Origin: Pseudoroseicyclus aestuarii | GTDB taxonomy: Bacteria; Pseudomonadota; Alphaproteobacteria; Rhodobacterales; Rhodobacteraceae | NCBI RefSeq assembly: GCF_003217255.1 | Contig: NZ_QJTE01000003.1 | Location: forward strand, 186,001-250,000 | DNA length: 64,000 nt | Reading direction: 5' to 3' | In this document: one piece after another, positions 50,556 through 60,303 of the stretch | Layout of the letters: the number at the start of each line of letters is the position of its first letter | How positions within the stretch are numbered: position 1 is the stretch's first letter | Made by a program: the position numbers and the translations under genes | Notes under the pieces: model-generated | Database searches by the model: none | What the model saw: only the letters and a program-made list of their open reading frames with translations | Told to the model about the DNA's origin: nothing

Positions 50556-51238
50556 TCGGGCGGCTGGCCGGGCGGCTGGAATACCGCGCCGCCGATCACG
50601 TGCTGATCGACGTGCGCGGTGTGGGCTATGTCGTCTACGTCTCGGACCGGGTGCTGGCGCAGCTTCCCGGCGCGGGCGAGGCGGTCGCGCTTTATACCGA
50701 GCTTCTGGTGCGCGAGGACATCCTGCAGCTCTTCGGCTTTCCGACGCTGGTCGAGAAGGAGTGGCACCGCCTTCTGACCACGGTGCAGGGGGTCGGGGCC
50801 AAGGCCTCTCTCGCGATCCTCGGGGCGCTGGGGCCGGATGCGCTGGGCCGGGCCGTTGCGCTGGGCGACTGGTCCGCCGTCGCCAAGGCCAAGGGCGTGG
50901 GGCCGAAGACCGCGCAGCGCGTCGTGAACGAGCTCAAGGACAAGGCGCCCTCGGTGATGGCCATGGCGGCCACGGCCCCCGCTATGCCCGCGCCCGAGGA
51001 GGACGCCCTGATCGACGAGGGCGATGCCCCCTCTGCCCCCGCCAGCCCCGCGCCGCGCCGCGCCGCGGCCAGGGGCAATGCCGCCGCCCAGTCAGAGGCG
51101 CTCTCGGCGCTGTCGAACCTCGGTTACGCGCCCTCCGATGCCGCCGGCGCCGTGGCCGAGGCGGCGGGCGCCGCGCCGCAGGCCGATACGCCGACCCTGA
51201 TCCGCGCCGCGCTGCGCCTTCTGGCCCCGAAGGAGTGA
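50552..51238 (+). CDS. ruvA: Holliday junction branch-migration protein RuvA
   Basis: The 228-residue RuvA, which binds four-way junctions and docks the RuvB motor. Domain I ([20 protein letters not shown]) is an OB fold. Domain II contains the helix-hairpin-helix motifs [20 protein letters not shown] and [20 protein letters not shown] long Ala/Pro-rich linker (about 140-180) leads to domain III ([19 protein letters not shown]), which contacts RuvB. Translation is coupled to ruvC by a four-base overlap. Confidence 0.95.
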   Translation: MIGRLAGRLEYRAADHVLIDVRGVGYVVYVSDRVLAQLPGAGEAVALYTELLVREDILQLFGFPTLVEKEWHRLLTTVQGVGAKASLAILGALGPDALGRAVALGDWSAVAKAKGVGPKTAQRVVNELKDKAPSVMAMAATAPAMPAPEEDALIDEGDAPSAPASPAPRRAAARGNAAAQSEALSALSNLGYAPSDAAGAVAEAAGAAPQADTPTLIRAALRLLAPKE

Positions 51239-51327
51239 GCGCCGGTAACCTCCTGTCCACCCCCGGCACCTATGGCTTTGGCCGGGGCAAACCCGCCCCG
51301 GCTGCGGTCACGCGAGGGGAGGATGCG

Positions 51328-51846
51328 ATGCGTCTGAGCAATCTGGTGTCGGAATCGGCGATGGATCGGGCGGACTGCGCCGTCATGGTGAATACTTACG
51401 ATCCGCTGCGGACCAGCCTCTGGCGGATGTCGGTCGAGGCGCCGGATGTCTTCACCGCCTTTCTGTCGGTGCACCGCGCGATGGACGGCGGCACGCTCAA
51501 GCGGCACCGGCACTTCCTGTGCTTCGTGCCCTTCGGTAGCCTCAAGATGCGCTTTGCCGGGCTGTGGAACGTCGAGGGCGTCAGCGACCGCCCGGCCGAG
51601 ATGTTCGACCGCGACCTGCGTTTTCGCCGCCTGCACAAGGAGTGGAACGGTCCGCGCGCCTCGGATTACTGCCACAAGCAGAAGCACGAGACGCGGCGCT
51701 ATTTCGACGTCACGCCCAGCCCCTACCTGGACGATCTGACCGGCACGATCGAGATCGACTGGCCGGATCAGCCGCGGACCTATATCCGGTCCCTGACCGA
51801 CTACGATCCCGCGATCCGCGCGAAGGAGACCCGATGGTGGCCATAG
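51328..51846 (+). CDS. Unknown protein inserted between ruvA and ruvB
   Basis: A 172-residue soluble protein I do not recognise. Features: basic and aromatic-rich, with [20 protein letters not shown] (about residue 23), [19 protein letters not shown] (about 58), [20 protein letters not shown] (about 113) and a C-terminal [15 protein letters not shown]. The two conserved-looking Cys and several His/Arg would suit a nucleic-acid or metal role, but no motif is clear. It begins 89 bases after ruvA behind GAGGGGAGG and overlaps the start of ruvB by 13 bases, so it is co-translated with the branch-migration genes. Confidence 0.65.
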   Translation: MRLSNLVSESAMDRADCAVMVNTYDPLRTSLWRMSVEAPDVFTAFLSVHRAMDGGTLKRHRHFLCFVPFGSLKMRFAGLWNVEGVSDRPAEMFDRDLRFRRLHKEWNGPRASDYCHKQKHETRRYFDVTPSPYLDDLTGTIEIDWPDQPRTYIRSLTDYDPAIRAKETRWWP

Positions 51847-52889
51847 AAGGCCCCGCAGACCGCAGCGACCTCAGCCCCGAGCGGCAGCCCGAGGATCGCG
51901 ACCGCGCGCTGCGCCCGCAGGGGCTGGCCGAGTTCATCGGCCAGGCCGAGGCGCGCTCCAACCTTGCCGTCTTCGTCGAAAGCGCGCGCCGCCGGGGCGA
52001 GGCGATGGACCACACGCTGTTCCACGGCCCACCGGGCCTCGGCAAGACGACGCTGGCGCAGATCGTCGCGCGCGAGCTTGGCGTCGGGTTTCGCATGACC
52101 TCCGGCCCGGTGCTGGCCAAGGCCGGCGATCTCGCCGCGATCCTGACCAACCTCGAGGCGCATGACGTTCTTTTCATCGACGAGATCCACCGCCTGAACC
52201 CGGTGGTCGAAGAGGTGCTCTACCCCGCGCTCGAGGATTTCGCGCTCGACCTGGTGATCGGCGAGGGGCCGGCCGCCCGCACCGTCAGGATCGAGCTTCA
52301 GCCCTTCACGCTGGTCGGCGCCACGACCCGGCTGGGCCTGCTGACGACGCCGCTGCGCGACCGCTTCGGCATCCCGATCCGGCTGCAGTTCTACACCGAG
52401 GACGAGCTCTACCAGATCGTCGCCCGCGGCGCCCGGCTGATGGGCGTTCCGGCGGACGAGGGCGGCGCGCGAGAGATCGCCCGCCGCGCCCGCGGCACGC
52501 CGCGAATCGCCGGGCGGCTGCTGCGCCGCGTCGTCGATTTCGCCGTGGTCGAGGGTGACGGGACGGTGACGCAGGCGCTTGCCGATGCCGCGCTGACGCG
52601 GCTGGGGGTCGACGGCCTCGGCCTCGACGGGGCGGACCGGCGCTACCTGCGGCTGATCGGCGAAAGCTACGGCGGCGGCCCCGTGGGGATCGAGACGCTG
52701 TCCGCCGCGCTGTCGGAAAGCCGCGATGCGCTGGAAGAGGTGATCGAGCCCTACCTGCTACAGCAGGGGCTGATCCAGCGCACGCCGCGCGGGCGGATGC
52801 TGGCGCAGGCTGCCTGGCGGCATCTGGGTCTGCAGGCCCCGCGCAGCCCCGGCGCGCAGGGCGCGCTGTTCGATATCGACGACGACTGA
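51834..52889 (+). CDS. ruvB: Holliday junction DNA helicase RuvB
   Basis: A 351-residue AAA+ motor that drives branch migration with RuvA. Walker A is [16 protein letters not shown], Walker B is [15 protein letters not shown], sensor 1 is [15 protein letters not shown] and sensor 2 lies in [16 protein letters not shown]. The C-terminal winged helix binds DNA ([18 protein letters not shown]). The ATG at 51834 lies inside the end of the preceding unknown gene, in another frame, which implies translational coupling. Confidence 0.96.
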   Translation: MVAIEGPADRSDLSPERQPEDRDRALRPQGLAEFIGQAEARSNLAVFVESARRRGEAMDHTLFHGPPGLGKTTLAQIVARELGVGFRMTSGPVLAKAGDLAAILTNLEAHDVLFIDEIHRLNPVVEEVLYPALEDFALDLVIGEGPAARTVRIELQPFTLVGATTRLGLLTTPLRDRFGIPIRLQFYTEDELYQIVARGARLMGVPADEGGAREIARRARGTPRIAGRLLRRVVDFAVVEGDGTVTQALADAALTRLGVDGLGLDGADRRYLRLIGESYGGGPVGIETLSAALSESRDALEEVIEPYLLQQGLIQRTPRGRMLAQAAWRHLGLQAPRSPGAQGALFDIDDD

Positions 52890-52901
52890 AGGCAGACGAC
52901 T

Positions 52902-53531
52902 ATGCAGGAGATGACGCCCGACCGGATCGAGGCGCTGTTCACCAGCGGCGGCAGCTTCCGCTTCGCGCGCTGGTCCGGGCCGATGGCGCCCGTCGCCTTC
53001 GGCGTCGACGATGCCACCGTCGCCACCCTGCGCGCCGGCCTTTCGGCCGTGGGCACGCTGATCGGGCGCCCCTTGGCCGATGCCGACCCCGAGCTTGGCG
53101 CCAACCTGATGCTCTTCTTCTGCCAGGACTGGGACGAGCTGCGCGAGGTCCCCGACCTGGGCCGCCTGGTCGAGGGGCTGGAGGAGATCCTGACTCGGCT
53201 CAAGGCCTCGGAGGCCACGCAGTACCGCGTCTTCCGCTTCAACGCGCAAGGCGGCATCCGCGCCTGCTTCGTCTTCCTGCGCATGGCGGGGGCGATGGCG
53301 TATCAACCTGCGGACGAGCTGGCCCTGACGCAGGCGGTGCAGGCCGCGCTCCTTTGGGGCGAGGAGGCCTTTGCGGGCCGCTCCCCCTTAGGCTTGCTGC
53401 CGGACGGCCGCGCGGTGCTGCGCCCCGAGGTGGCGGCGGTGCTGGCCTCGGCCTACGATCCGGTGCTGCCCGATGCCTCGGAGGATGCCGCCCTCGCCCT
53501 GCGGCTGGCGGCGCGCCTTCCGGCAGAGTGA
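52902..53531 (+). CDS. Conserved hypothetical protein downstream of ruvB
   Basis: A 209-residue soluble protein with mixed alpha/beta composition. Segments such as GGSFRFARWSGPMAPVAFG, LGANLMLFFCQDWDEL and YRVFRFNAQGGIRACFVFLR look structured, and the last third is Ala-rich helical. No domain or active site is recognised. It follows ruvB by 12 bases and precedes ybgC, the same location in which related Rhodobacteraceae carry a conserved hypothetical. The function of the gene is unknown. Confidence 0.7.
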   Translation: MQEMTPDRIEALFTSGGSFRFARWSGPMAPVAFGVDDATVATLRAGLSAVGTLIGRPLADADPELGANLMLFFCQDWDELREVPDLGRLVEGLEEILTRLKASEATQYRVFRFNAQGGIRACFVFLRMAGAMAYQPADELALTQAVQAALLWGEEAFAGRSPLGLLPDGRAVLRPEVAAVLASAYDPVLPDASEDAALALRLAARLPAE

Positions 53532-53625
53532 CCGAAAAAGGGCGCCACGGCAGGGCGCCTCGTGTCACCAGCGCGGCCAGCGCATCGGGCTTCACCCCGG
53601 CCCCGCCATCGGGCATCAGGGGCGC

Positions 53626-54006
53626 ATGACCCATCGTTTCACCCTGCGCGTCTACTACGAGGATACCGACCTCGCCGGCATCGTATACTATGCCAACTAC
53701 CTCAAGTTCATCGAGCGCGCGCGTAGCGAATGGGTGCGCGGGCTGGGGATCGACCAGCTGCGGCTGAAGGAGGAGGCGGGCCTCACCTTCGCCGTGCGGC
53801 GGGTCGAGGCCGATTACATCGCGCCCGCCCGCTTCGACGACCTGCTCGAGGTCGAGACGACGGTCGAGGAGGCGGGCAGGGCGCGGCTCACCCTGCGCCA
53901 GCGCGTGCTGCGGGACGGCGTCCCCTTGTTCGAGGCGCGGGTGGTGCTGGTGGCGCTGGGCGCGGGCGGGCGGCCCGTCCGGCTGCCGCAGGCACTGCTG
54001 GCCTAG
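53626..54006 (+). CDS. ybgC: Tol-Pal-associated acyl-CoA thioesterase
   Basis: A 126-residue hot-dog-fold thioesterase of the YbgC/4-hydroxybenzoyl-CoA family. The active-site stretch VYYEDTDLAGIVYYANYLKF has the catalytic Asp. LGIDQLRLKEEAGLTFAV and the beta strands after it complete the fold. YbgC hydrolyses short acyl-CoA or acyl-ACP and is nearly always the first gene of the tol-pal locus; here an SDR and a reversed queC separate it from tolQ. The start at MTHRFTLRVYYED is chosen for family length. Confidence 0.92.
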   Translation: MTHRFTLRVYYEDTDLAGIVYYANYLKFIERARSEWVRGLGIDQLRLKEEAGLTFAVRRVEADYIAPARFDDLLEVETTVEEAGRARLTLRQRVLRDGVPLFEARVVLVALGAGGRPVRLPQALLA

Positions 54007-54120
54007 CCCGCGCCCCAGATGCGGCAAGCGCAGCGCTCCCCACCGCACCCAAGGCGGTCCGGGGGAAACGGCGGCGCGGGCGGCGCGTTTGGCCCCGCAT
54101 CGCGAACGGAGGGTTTTCCA

Positions 54121-54882
<762 letters not shown>

Positions 54883-54921
54883 CGCGGGCGCGGTGCCCCA
54901 GTCTTGCGAGGGGGCGCCGCC

Positions 54922-55614
54922 TCAGCGCGATGCCACCGCCTGCCGCCAGTAGTCCGGATCGGCGTAACCCGTCGGATCGGGCACGCCGGCGAGGTCGAAG
55001 GCCTAGCGCCGCTCGACGCAGGTGCCGCAGCGGCCGCAATGCTGGGCGCCGCCCTTGTAGCAGGACCATGTCCGGTCGAAGGGCGTGCCGAGGGCCGCGC
55101 CATCGCGCACGATATCGGCCTTCGTCCGTTCCACGAAGGGCGTGTGAAGCGCGACATCGGCATAGCCCTCGAGCGCCGCGGCCTGCATCCTGTGGAAGGC
55201 GTCGATGAACCCGGGGCGGCAATCGGGATAGATGAAGTGGTCGCCGCCATGCACCGCCGCGGCGACAGCCGCATCGCCCTGCGCGGCAGCGACGCCGAAG
55301 GCGACGGCCAGCATGATCGCGTTGCGGTTCGGCACGACGGTGATGCGCATCGTCTCCTCGGCGTAATGCCCGTCCGGCACCGCCAGATCGTCCGTCAGCG
55401 CCGATCCGGTCAGCGCGGCGCCGACCGCGCGCAGGTCGATCAGGTGATGCGGCACCTCGAGGCGGTCGGCGGCCTCCCGCGCGAAGTCGAGCTCCCTCGC
55501 GTGGCGCTGGCCGTAATCGAAGGAGACGAGGCGGGTGAGATCCCGCTCGGCGGCGACCTTGTCGGCGAGGGTGACGGAATCCAGTCCGCCGGAGCAGATG
55601 ACGAGGGTTTTCAT
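54922..55614 (-). pseudogene. queC: queC, 7-cyano-7-deazaguanine synthase, interrupted by an amber codon
   Basis: QueC makes preQ0, the precursor of queuosine in tRNA. The ATG at 55614 opens MKTLVICSGGLDSVTLADK (ATP-binding SGGLDS) and the frame continues through HGGDHFIYPDCR to the zinc site CYKGGAQHCGRCGTCVERR, with all four Cys present. TAG at 55005-55003 then stops it at 203 residues. The same frame continues past the TAG with AFDLAGVPDPTGYADPDYW and ends at TGA (54924-54922), just the tail QueC normally has after CVERRE. One base (GAG to TAG) explains the break. The short form may retain activity, or this may be a sequencing error. Confidence 0.85.
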
Positions 55615-55887
55615 TGAAGCGTCCATGTTTTGTTGCCCGGGTTGGCTGCGACCGGGTGCGGGACGGGGCCTAAGCGTCGGCGCGGGCACAGGCAAGGCGG
55701 CGGAAACCCGCCTATCTTACCGGCGCCGGAGCGGCGGGCAGGGCCCTCATACGGTCCTGTGAGCGCGGCGCTGTTGGAAATCGCCACCGCCATCGGGTAA
55801 GGCTGCCGCAAAGCGGCCCGCCAGAGGCCCCAGGCCCCAAGGCCACACGACCGAGCAGACACAAACAGACAGGCCGAAGAGCAGCCC
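55615..55887. other. Intergenic region between queC and tolQ
   Basis: These 273 bases separate the divergent queC and tolQ genes and must hold both promoters. I see no convincing gene; short open frames here lack ribosome sites or family matches. Confidence 0.5.
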
Positions 55888-56562
55888 ATGGAAATCGCCG
55901 CAGACTATTCGATGTGGGCCCTCTTCGCCCGCGCCACGCTGACCGTGAAGCTGGTCATGCTGGTCCTGGTGCTGGCCTCGGTCTGGAGCTGGGCGGTCAT
56001 CGTTGACAAGATCGTGCAGTACCGCCGCGCCCAGGCCGAGGCCGCGCGCTTCGACCGGTCCTTCTGGTCCGGAGAGCCGCTGGACGGCCTCTTCGACGAG
56101 ATCGGGACACGGCCCACGGGCCCCTCGCAGCGGATCTTCGTCGCCGGGATGCTGGAATGGCGCCGCAGCCACCGGCAGGACGGCGCGCTGATCCCCAATG
56201 CCGGCGCACGGATCGACCGCGGCATGGATGTCGCCATCGCCAAGGAAAGCTCGCGGCTACAGCGCGGGCTGACCGTGCTGGCGACCGTCGGCTCCTCCGC
56301 GCCCTTCATCGGGCTTTTCGGCACCGTCTGGGGGATCATGAACTCCTTCATCGAGATCGCCGAGGCGGGCAACACCTCGCTCGCCGTGGTCGCGCCCGGT
56401 ATCTCCGAGGCGCTTCTGGCCACCGCGCTGGGCCTGCTGGCCGCCATCCCGGCGGTGATCTTCTACAACAAGCTATCGGCCGATGCCGACCGCATCGCCA
56501 GCGGCTACGAGGCCTTCGCCGACGAGTTCTCGACCATCCTCTCGCGCCAGCTGGACAGCTGA
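55888..56562 (+). CDS. tolQ: Tol-Pal system protein TolQ
   Basis: A 224-residue inner-membrane proton-channel subunit of the Tol-Pal machine, which draws in the outer membrane at division. Three helices lie at about residues 15-38, 128-150 and 168-190, with MotA/ExbB-family marks LATVGSSAPFIGLFGTVWGI and ISEALLATALGLLAAIPAV. The ATG at 55888 has GAGCAGCC upstream (weak). It is the first gene of tolQ-tolR-tolA-orphan-tolB; tolR follows after one base. Confidence 0.95.
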   Translation: MEIAADYSMWALFARATLTVKLVMLVLVLASVWSWAVIVDKIVQYRRAQAEAARFDRSFWSGEPLDGLFDEIGTRPTGPSQRIFVAGMLEWRRSHRQDGALIPNAGARIDRGMDVAIAKESSRLQRGLTVLATVGSSAPFIGLFGTVWGIMNSFIEIAEAGNTSLAVVAPGISEALLATALGLLAAIPAVIFYNKLSADADRIASGYEAFADEFSTILSRQLDS

Positions 56563-56563
56563 C

Positions 56564-57073
56564 ATGGGGGCGGGGACGATCAAGAAGGCCGGGGGCGGCG
56601 GCAACCGGCGGCGCAGGCGGCGCGGCGGCGGCCAGCCCATGGCCGAGATCAACGTGACCCCCTTCGTCGACGTGATGCTGGTGCTGCTGATCATCTTCAT
56701 GGTCTCGGCGCCGCTGATGACCGTCGGCGTGCCGGTGGAACTGCCGCAGACGCAGGCGCAGGCCCTGCCGCCCGAACAGGAAGAACCGCTGGCCGTCACC
56801 ATCGCCGAGGACGGGACCCTGACGATCCAGGAGACCCCGGTCGAGGAAGAGCAGCTTGTCGACCGCCTGCGCGCCATCGCGGCAGAGCGCGACAGCGACC
56901 GCATCTACCTGCGCGCCGATGGCCGCAATGCCTGGAACCGCGTGGCCGAGGTCATGGGCGCGCTGAACGGCGCGGGCTTCAACAACATCGGGCTGGTGAC
57001 GGATATCGGCGGGTCCGATTTCGGTGGCGGCGCTGCCGCTGCCCCGGCGGCGGCGCAGCCGTCGGACGGCTGA
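56564..57073 (+). CDS. tolR: Tol-Pal system protein TolR
   Basis: A 169-residue ExbD/TolR protein with one N-terminal helix containing the proton-carrying Asp (NVTPFVDVMLVLLIIFMV, about residues 29-46). The cytoplasmic head is Gly/Arg-rich (GGGGNRRRRRRGGG), longer and more basic than usual. The periplasmic domain (about 55-150) follows ELPQTQAQALP. The C-terminus is Gly/Ala-rich. It sits one base after tolQ and 13 bases before tolA. Confidence 0.94.
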   Translation: MGAGTIKKAGGGGNRRRRRRGGGQPMAEINVTPFVDVMLVLLIIFMVSAPLMTVGVPVELPQTQAQALPPEQEEPLAVTIAEDGTLTIQETPVEEEQLVDRLRAIAAERDSDRIYLRADGRNAWNRVAEVMGALNGAGFNNIGLVTDIGGSDFGGGAAAAPAAAQPSDG

Positions 57074-57086
57074 GGGGGCGCGGGCG

Positions 57087-58364
57087 GTGAGTCCGGGCGC
57101 ATATGTCTCTGCCGGCGGCCATGTCCTGGTCATCGGCTGGCTGCTCTTCGGCATCGGCATGAATGCCGAACCGATGGAGTTCCAGGTCGCGGACGTCTCC
57201 GTCGTCTCGGGCGACGAATTCGCGCGCCTCGTCGCGGCCTCCTCTCCCACTCCGGCGGAAGAGGCGGTGGAGGCCCCGGTCCCCGAGGCCGAGCCCGTGC
57301 CCGAGCCTGCCCCCGCACCCGAGGCGCAGCCGGCCCCGCCGGCCGAAGCCGCGCCCCCCAGCCCCGAGGCCGAGGCGCCGCCCCCCGAGGCGCCCGCCCC
57401 GACCCCCGCGCCCGAGGCCCCGGCCGAGGAAGCGCCGCCGCCGCCCGCGCCCGATCCCCTGCCGACGCCGCCCGCCGATCTGGCCGAGACGGTGCCCGAG
57501 CCTGTGCAGCCCGCCCCCGAGACGGGCCCCGTCGTGGCGCCGCAGGCCGCGCCCCGCCCGGCAGAGCGTCCGGCCGACCGCGTCGCCGCCCAGCCGGTGG
57601 CGCCGACCCCCGATGCCGCCGTCTCGGACGAGATCACGCAGGCCGCCTCGCCCGAGGCCGAAAGCCTCGAGGCCGCCGAGGAAGAAGAGGTGACAGCCGC
57701 CCCCGAAGAGGCCGCGAGCGAGATCGTGACCGAAGCCGAGGAGGCCGAGGAGGTCGAGGAGCAGCCGCAGGAGGATGCCCCCGAGGGCGAGGACGCGCAG
57801 ACTCAGATCGCCCGCGCGCCCGCTTCGGCCCCGCGGCCGCCCGTGCGGCCCGACCGCCCGGAGCCGGAGCCCGAGGCCCCGGCTGAGCCCGCGGCCGCGC
57901 CGCAGACCCCGGCCGAGACCTCCGTCGCCAGTTCGGACAATGCCGAGACGCCGGCCCCCGCGCAGGAGGATGCCGTCGCCGATGCGCTGGCCGCCGCGCT
58001 TGCGGGCGGCGAGAGTGGAAGCCCCGCGCCCGCCGCCAACCAGGGCCCGCCGATGACCGGATCCGAGCGCGACGCCTTCCGCGTGGCGGTGCAGGACTGC
58101 TGGAACGTCGATGTCGGCTCCGAATCCTCGCGCGTGACGATCACCGTTGGCTTCTCGCTGGATCAAAGCGGCCGGGTGACCGGCGATGTCGGCCTGCTCG
58201 AAGGGTCGGGCGGTACCGATGCCGCGGTGCAGGCCGCCTACCAGGCTGCGCGCCGGGCCGTGCTGCGCTGCCAGCGCGACGGCTACGACCTGCCGGCGGA
58301 TAAATACGCGCAGTGGCAGGACGTCGAGATGACCTTCGACCCCTCCGGCATGAGGATGCGGTGA
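57087..58364 (+). CDS. tolA: Tol-Pal system protein TolA
   Basis: A 425-residue TolA that links the inner-membrane motor to Pal and TolB. One N-terminal helix (about residues 8-28) anchors it. A very long Pro/Glu/Ala-rich linker (about 50-335) spans the periplasm, and the C-terminal domain III (about 338-425) contains [27 protein letters not shown] and TFDPSGMRMR, with a Cys pair. Starts at GTG 57087 with GAGGGGG ahead. Its TGA overlaps the ATG of a second gene encoding only a domain III (TGATG at 58362-58366). The last 39 bases with the junction are repeated at the end of that gene. Confidence 0.92.
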   Translation: MSPGAYVSAGGHVLVIGWLLFGIGMNAEPMEFQVADVSVVSGDEFARLVAASSPTPAEEAVEAPVPEAEPVPEPAPAPEAQPAPPAEAAPPSPEAEAPPPEAPAPTPAPEAPAEEAPPPPAPDPLPTPPADLAETVPEPVQPAPETGPVVAPQAAPRPAERPADRVAAQPVAPTPDAAVSDEITQAASPEAESLEAAEEEEVTAAPEEAASEIVTEAEEAEEVEEQPQEDAPEGEDAQTQIARAPASAPRPPVRPDRPEPEPEAPAEPAAAPQTPAETSVASSDNAETPAPAQEDAVADALAAALAGGESGSPAPAANQGPPMTGSERDAFRVAVQDCWNVDVGSESSRVTITVGFSLDQSGRVTGDVGLLEGSGGTDAAVQAAYQAARRAVLRCQRDGYDLPADKYAQWQDVEMTFDPSGMRMR

Positions 58365-58369
58365 TGCGG
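58331..58369 (+). repeat. 39-bp direct repeat, first copy (end of tolA)
   Basis: It spans the last codons of tolA, its stop and the ATG of the next gene. It is identical to 58723-58761 except for one T/C change (GGCATGAGG versus GGCACGAGG). The repeats frame the extra TolA-domain gene, 392 bases apart. Confidence 0.95.
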
Positions 58370-58756
58370 TATAAGCGCTTTCCTCGGCTTGGTGCTGCCA
58401 TGATTATCGGAGCAACATCAGCAGCCGCCGATCAGGCTCCGCCGCAAGCCACGGCGGAGGAGGTCAGCGCTTTGGTGGCTGACGTTCAGCCTTGCTGGAA
58501 CATCGACCTCGGCTCCGCTGCCGGACGTATCATGATCACGGTTGCGTTCGATCTCGATCCCGAAGGGCGAGTGGTCGGAGATGTCCGTCTGTTGAAGGCG
58601 CCGCCCAGCAACGAGGTAGTGGTGGAGAGCGCTTTTCAAGCTGCCCGACGGGCAGTGCTACGCTGCCAGGGTGCCGGCTACGAGAGCATCTCTTCAGGCG
58701 GCGAGTCTCGAAGTGTCAGACTGACCTTCGACCCCTCCGGCACGAGGATGCGGTGA
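58364..58756 (+). CDS. Free-standing TolA domain-III protein
   Basis: A 130-residue exported protein consisting only of a TolA C-terminal domain. A signal peptide at about residues 1-21 ([20 protein letters not shown]) replaces the membrane anchor and linker. The rest aligns with TolA domain III across its length ([49 protein letters not shown]), including the Cys pair. The coding sequence has visibly lower G+C and different codon choice from tolA, so it is not a recent copy of it. It overlaps tolA by TGATG and ends at the second 39-bp repeat, which overlaps an in-frame ATG upstream of tolB. It may compete with TolA for Pal, TolB or colicin-type ligands. Confidence 0.85.
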   Translation: MRYKRFPRLGAAMIIGATSAAADQAPPQATAEEVSALVADVQPCWNIDLGSAAGRIMITVAFDLDPEGRVVGDVRLLKAPPSNEVVVESAFQAARRAVLRCQGAGYESISSGGESRSVRLTFDPSGTRMR

Positions 58757-58761
58757 TGCGG
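58723..58761 (+). repeat. 39-bp direct repeat, second copy (end of the orphan domain gene)
   Basis: Matches 58331-58369 at 38 of 39 bases and likewise covers a stop codon and an overlapping ATG. The ATG here opens a frame that runs in phase into tolB. Confidence 0.95.
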
Positions 58762-58884
58762 CAACACATCGCGGCGGAAACGCAACACGAAGAACCCTGC
58801 GGCCTGCTGCCGCGTTTGCCCGCCATACTGCGGGCGCAGCGGGGCGGCAGAATCCCCGCGCGACCAACCGGAACGAGGAACCCG

Positions 58885-60225
58885 ATGCTGACCCGAGTCT
58901 TCGCGATACTGTCCGCGGCCGCGCTTGCCGTGCCCATGGCCCTTGCCCCCGCCGCACCCGCGCTGGCGCAGGATGGCGGGCCGCTGCGCATCACCATCAC
59001 CGACGGCGTGATCGAGCCGCTGCCCTTCGCCCTGCCGAGCTTCTTCGACGGCGGCGGCGCCGGGCAATACGCCTCGGACATCACGCAGGTCGTGGCCGAG
59101 GATCTGACCGGCACCGGGCTGTTCCGGCGCATCGGCTCCGAAAGCTTCATCTCGACGCCCTCGGGCTTCGGCGGGCAGGTGTCTTACGCCGACTGGCGGG
59201 CGATCAACGCGCAGGCGCTGATCACCGGCTCCGTCGCGGTCAACGGCAACCAGCTGACCGTCAGCTTCCGCCTCTACGACGTCTTCGCGGGCGGCGAGCT
59301 GGGCGAGGGGCTGCAGTTCTCGGGCACCACCGACGGCTGGCGCCGCATGGGCCACAAGGTCGCCGACGCGGTCTATTCCCGCATCACCGGCGAGGGCGGC
59401 TACTTCGACAGCCGCGTCGTCTTCGTCGCCGAGAGCGGGCCAAAGGACGACCGCGCCCGCCGCATCGGGATCATGGATTACGACGGCGCCAACGTGCAGT
59501 ACCTGACCGACAGCTCCTCTCTGGTGCTGGCGCCGCGCTTTTCGCCGACCGGCGACCGGGTGCTCTACACCTCCTACGCCGGCGGCACGGCGGGTGTGCG
59601 GATGCTGAACGTCGCAGCCCCGGCGGGGCAGGCGGTGCCCACCGCGCCGGGCGAGATGGCCTTCACCCCGCGCTTCTCGCAGAACGGCAGCCAGGTGATC
59701 TACTCGGTCGCCTCGGGCGGCAACACCGACCTCTACCGCACCGACCTCGCCACCGGCAGCCACAGCCAGCTGACCAATGCGCCGTCGATCGAAACTTCGC
59801 CCAGCTTCTCGCCCGACGGCAGCCAGATCGTCTTCGAAAGCGACCGCTCGGGCCAGCAGCAGCTCTACATCATGTCCGCCAGCGGCGGCGAGGCGCGGCG
59901 CATCAGCTTCGGTGACGGGCGCTACGGCAGCCCGGTCTGGAGCCCGCGCGGCGACCTTATCGCCTTTACCAAGCAGAACGCGGGGCGGTTTCACATCGGC
60001 GTGATGCGGACCGACGGCTCGGAAGAGCGGCTGCTCACCTCGTCCTTCCTGGACGAGAGCCCGACCTGGGCGCCCAATGGCCGCGTGCTGATGTTCACGC
60101 GCGAAACCCAAGGCGCGCAGGGCGGCCCCTCGCTCTATTCGGTCGACGTCTCGGGGCGGAACCTGCAGCGCGTTCCGACCGACGGCTTCGCCTCGGACGC
60201 CTCCTGGGGGCCGCTGCAGCAATAG
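58885..60225 (+). CDS. tolB: Tol-Pal system beta-propeller protein TolB
   Basis: A 446-residue periplasmic protein: signal peptide about residues 1-28 (ending APALAQD), an N-terminal domain (about 30-165; [28 protein letters not shown]) that contacts TolA, and a six-bladed propeller (about 175-446) with repeated SPDGSQIVF-like units ([42 protein letters not shown]) that binds Pal. ATG 58885 follows GAGGAA. An in-frame ATG at 58756 would add 43 residues ahead of the signal peptide and is unlikely to be used. Confidence 0.95.
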   Translation: MLTRVFAILSAAALAVPMALAPAAPALAQDGGPLRITITDGVIEPLPFALPSFFDGGGAGQYASDITQVVAEDLTGTGLFRRIGSESFISTPSGFGGQVSYADWRAINAQALITGSVAVNGNQLTVSFRLYDVFAGGELGEGLQFSGTTDGWRRMGHKVADAVYSRITGEGGYFDSRVVFVAESGPKDDRARRIGIMDYDGANVQYLTDSSSLVLAPRFSPTGDRVLYTSYAGGTAGVRMLNVAAPAGQAVPTAPGEMAFTPRFSQNGSQVIYSVASGGNTDLYRTDLATGSHSQLTNAPSIETSPSFSPDGSQIVFESDRSGQQQLYIMSASGGEARRISFGDGRYGSPVWSPRGDLIAFTKQNAGRFHIGVMRTDGSEERLLTSSFLDESPTWAPNGRVLMFTRETQGAQGGPSLYSVDVSGRNLQRVPTDGFASDASWGPLQQ

Positions 60226-60303
60226 CGCAGCCGCTTCCGGGCGCGCCCGCGCCGTGCTAGTCTTGTATTAAATGCCCGGAACCTGAGGCAGAACGGAATT
60301 GCA

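Noticed and set aside
57238-58030. Repetitive Pro/Glu/Ala codons in tolA considered as a tandem repeat or misassembly
   Set aside because: A long Pro/Glu/Ala-rich linker is normal for TolA in this group, and the frame stays open through to domain III.
58756-58884. An upstream in-frame ATG for tolB that would couple it to the orphan TolA-domain gene
   Set aside because: It would place 43 residues before a good signal peptide; the ATG at 58885 has its own ribosome site. The overlap is better explained by the duplicated repeat.
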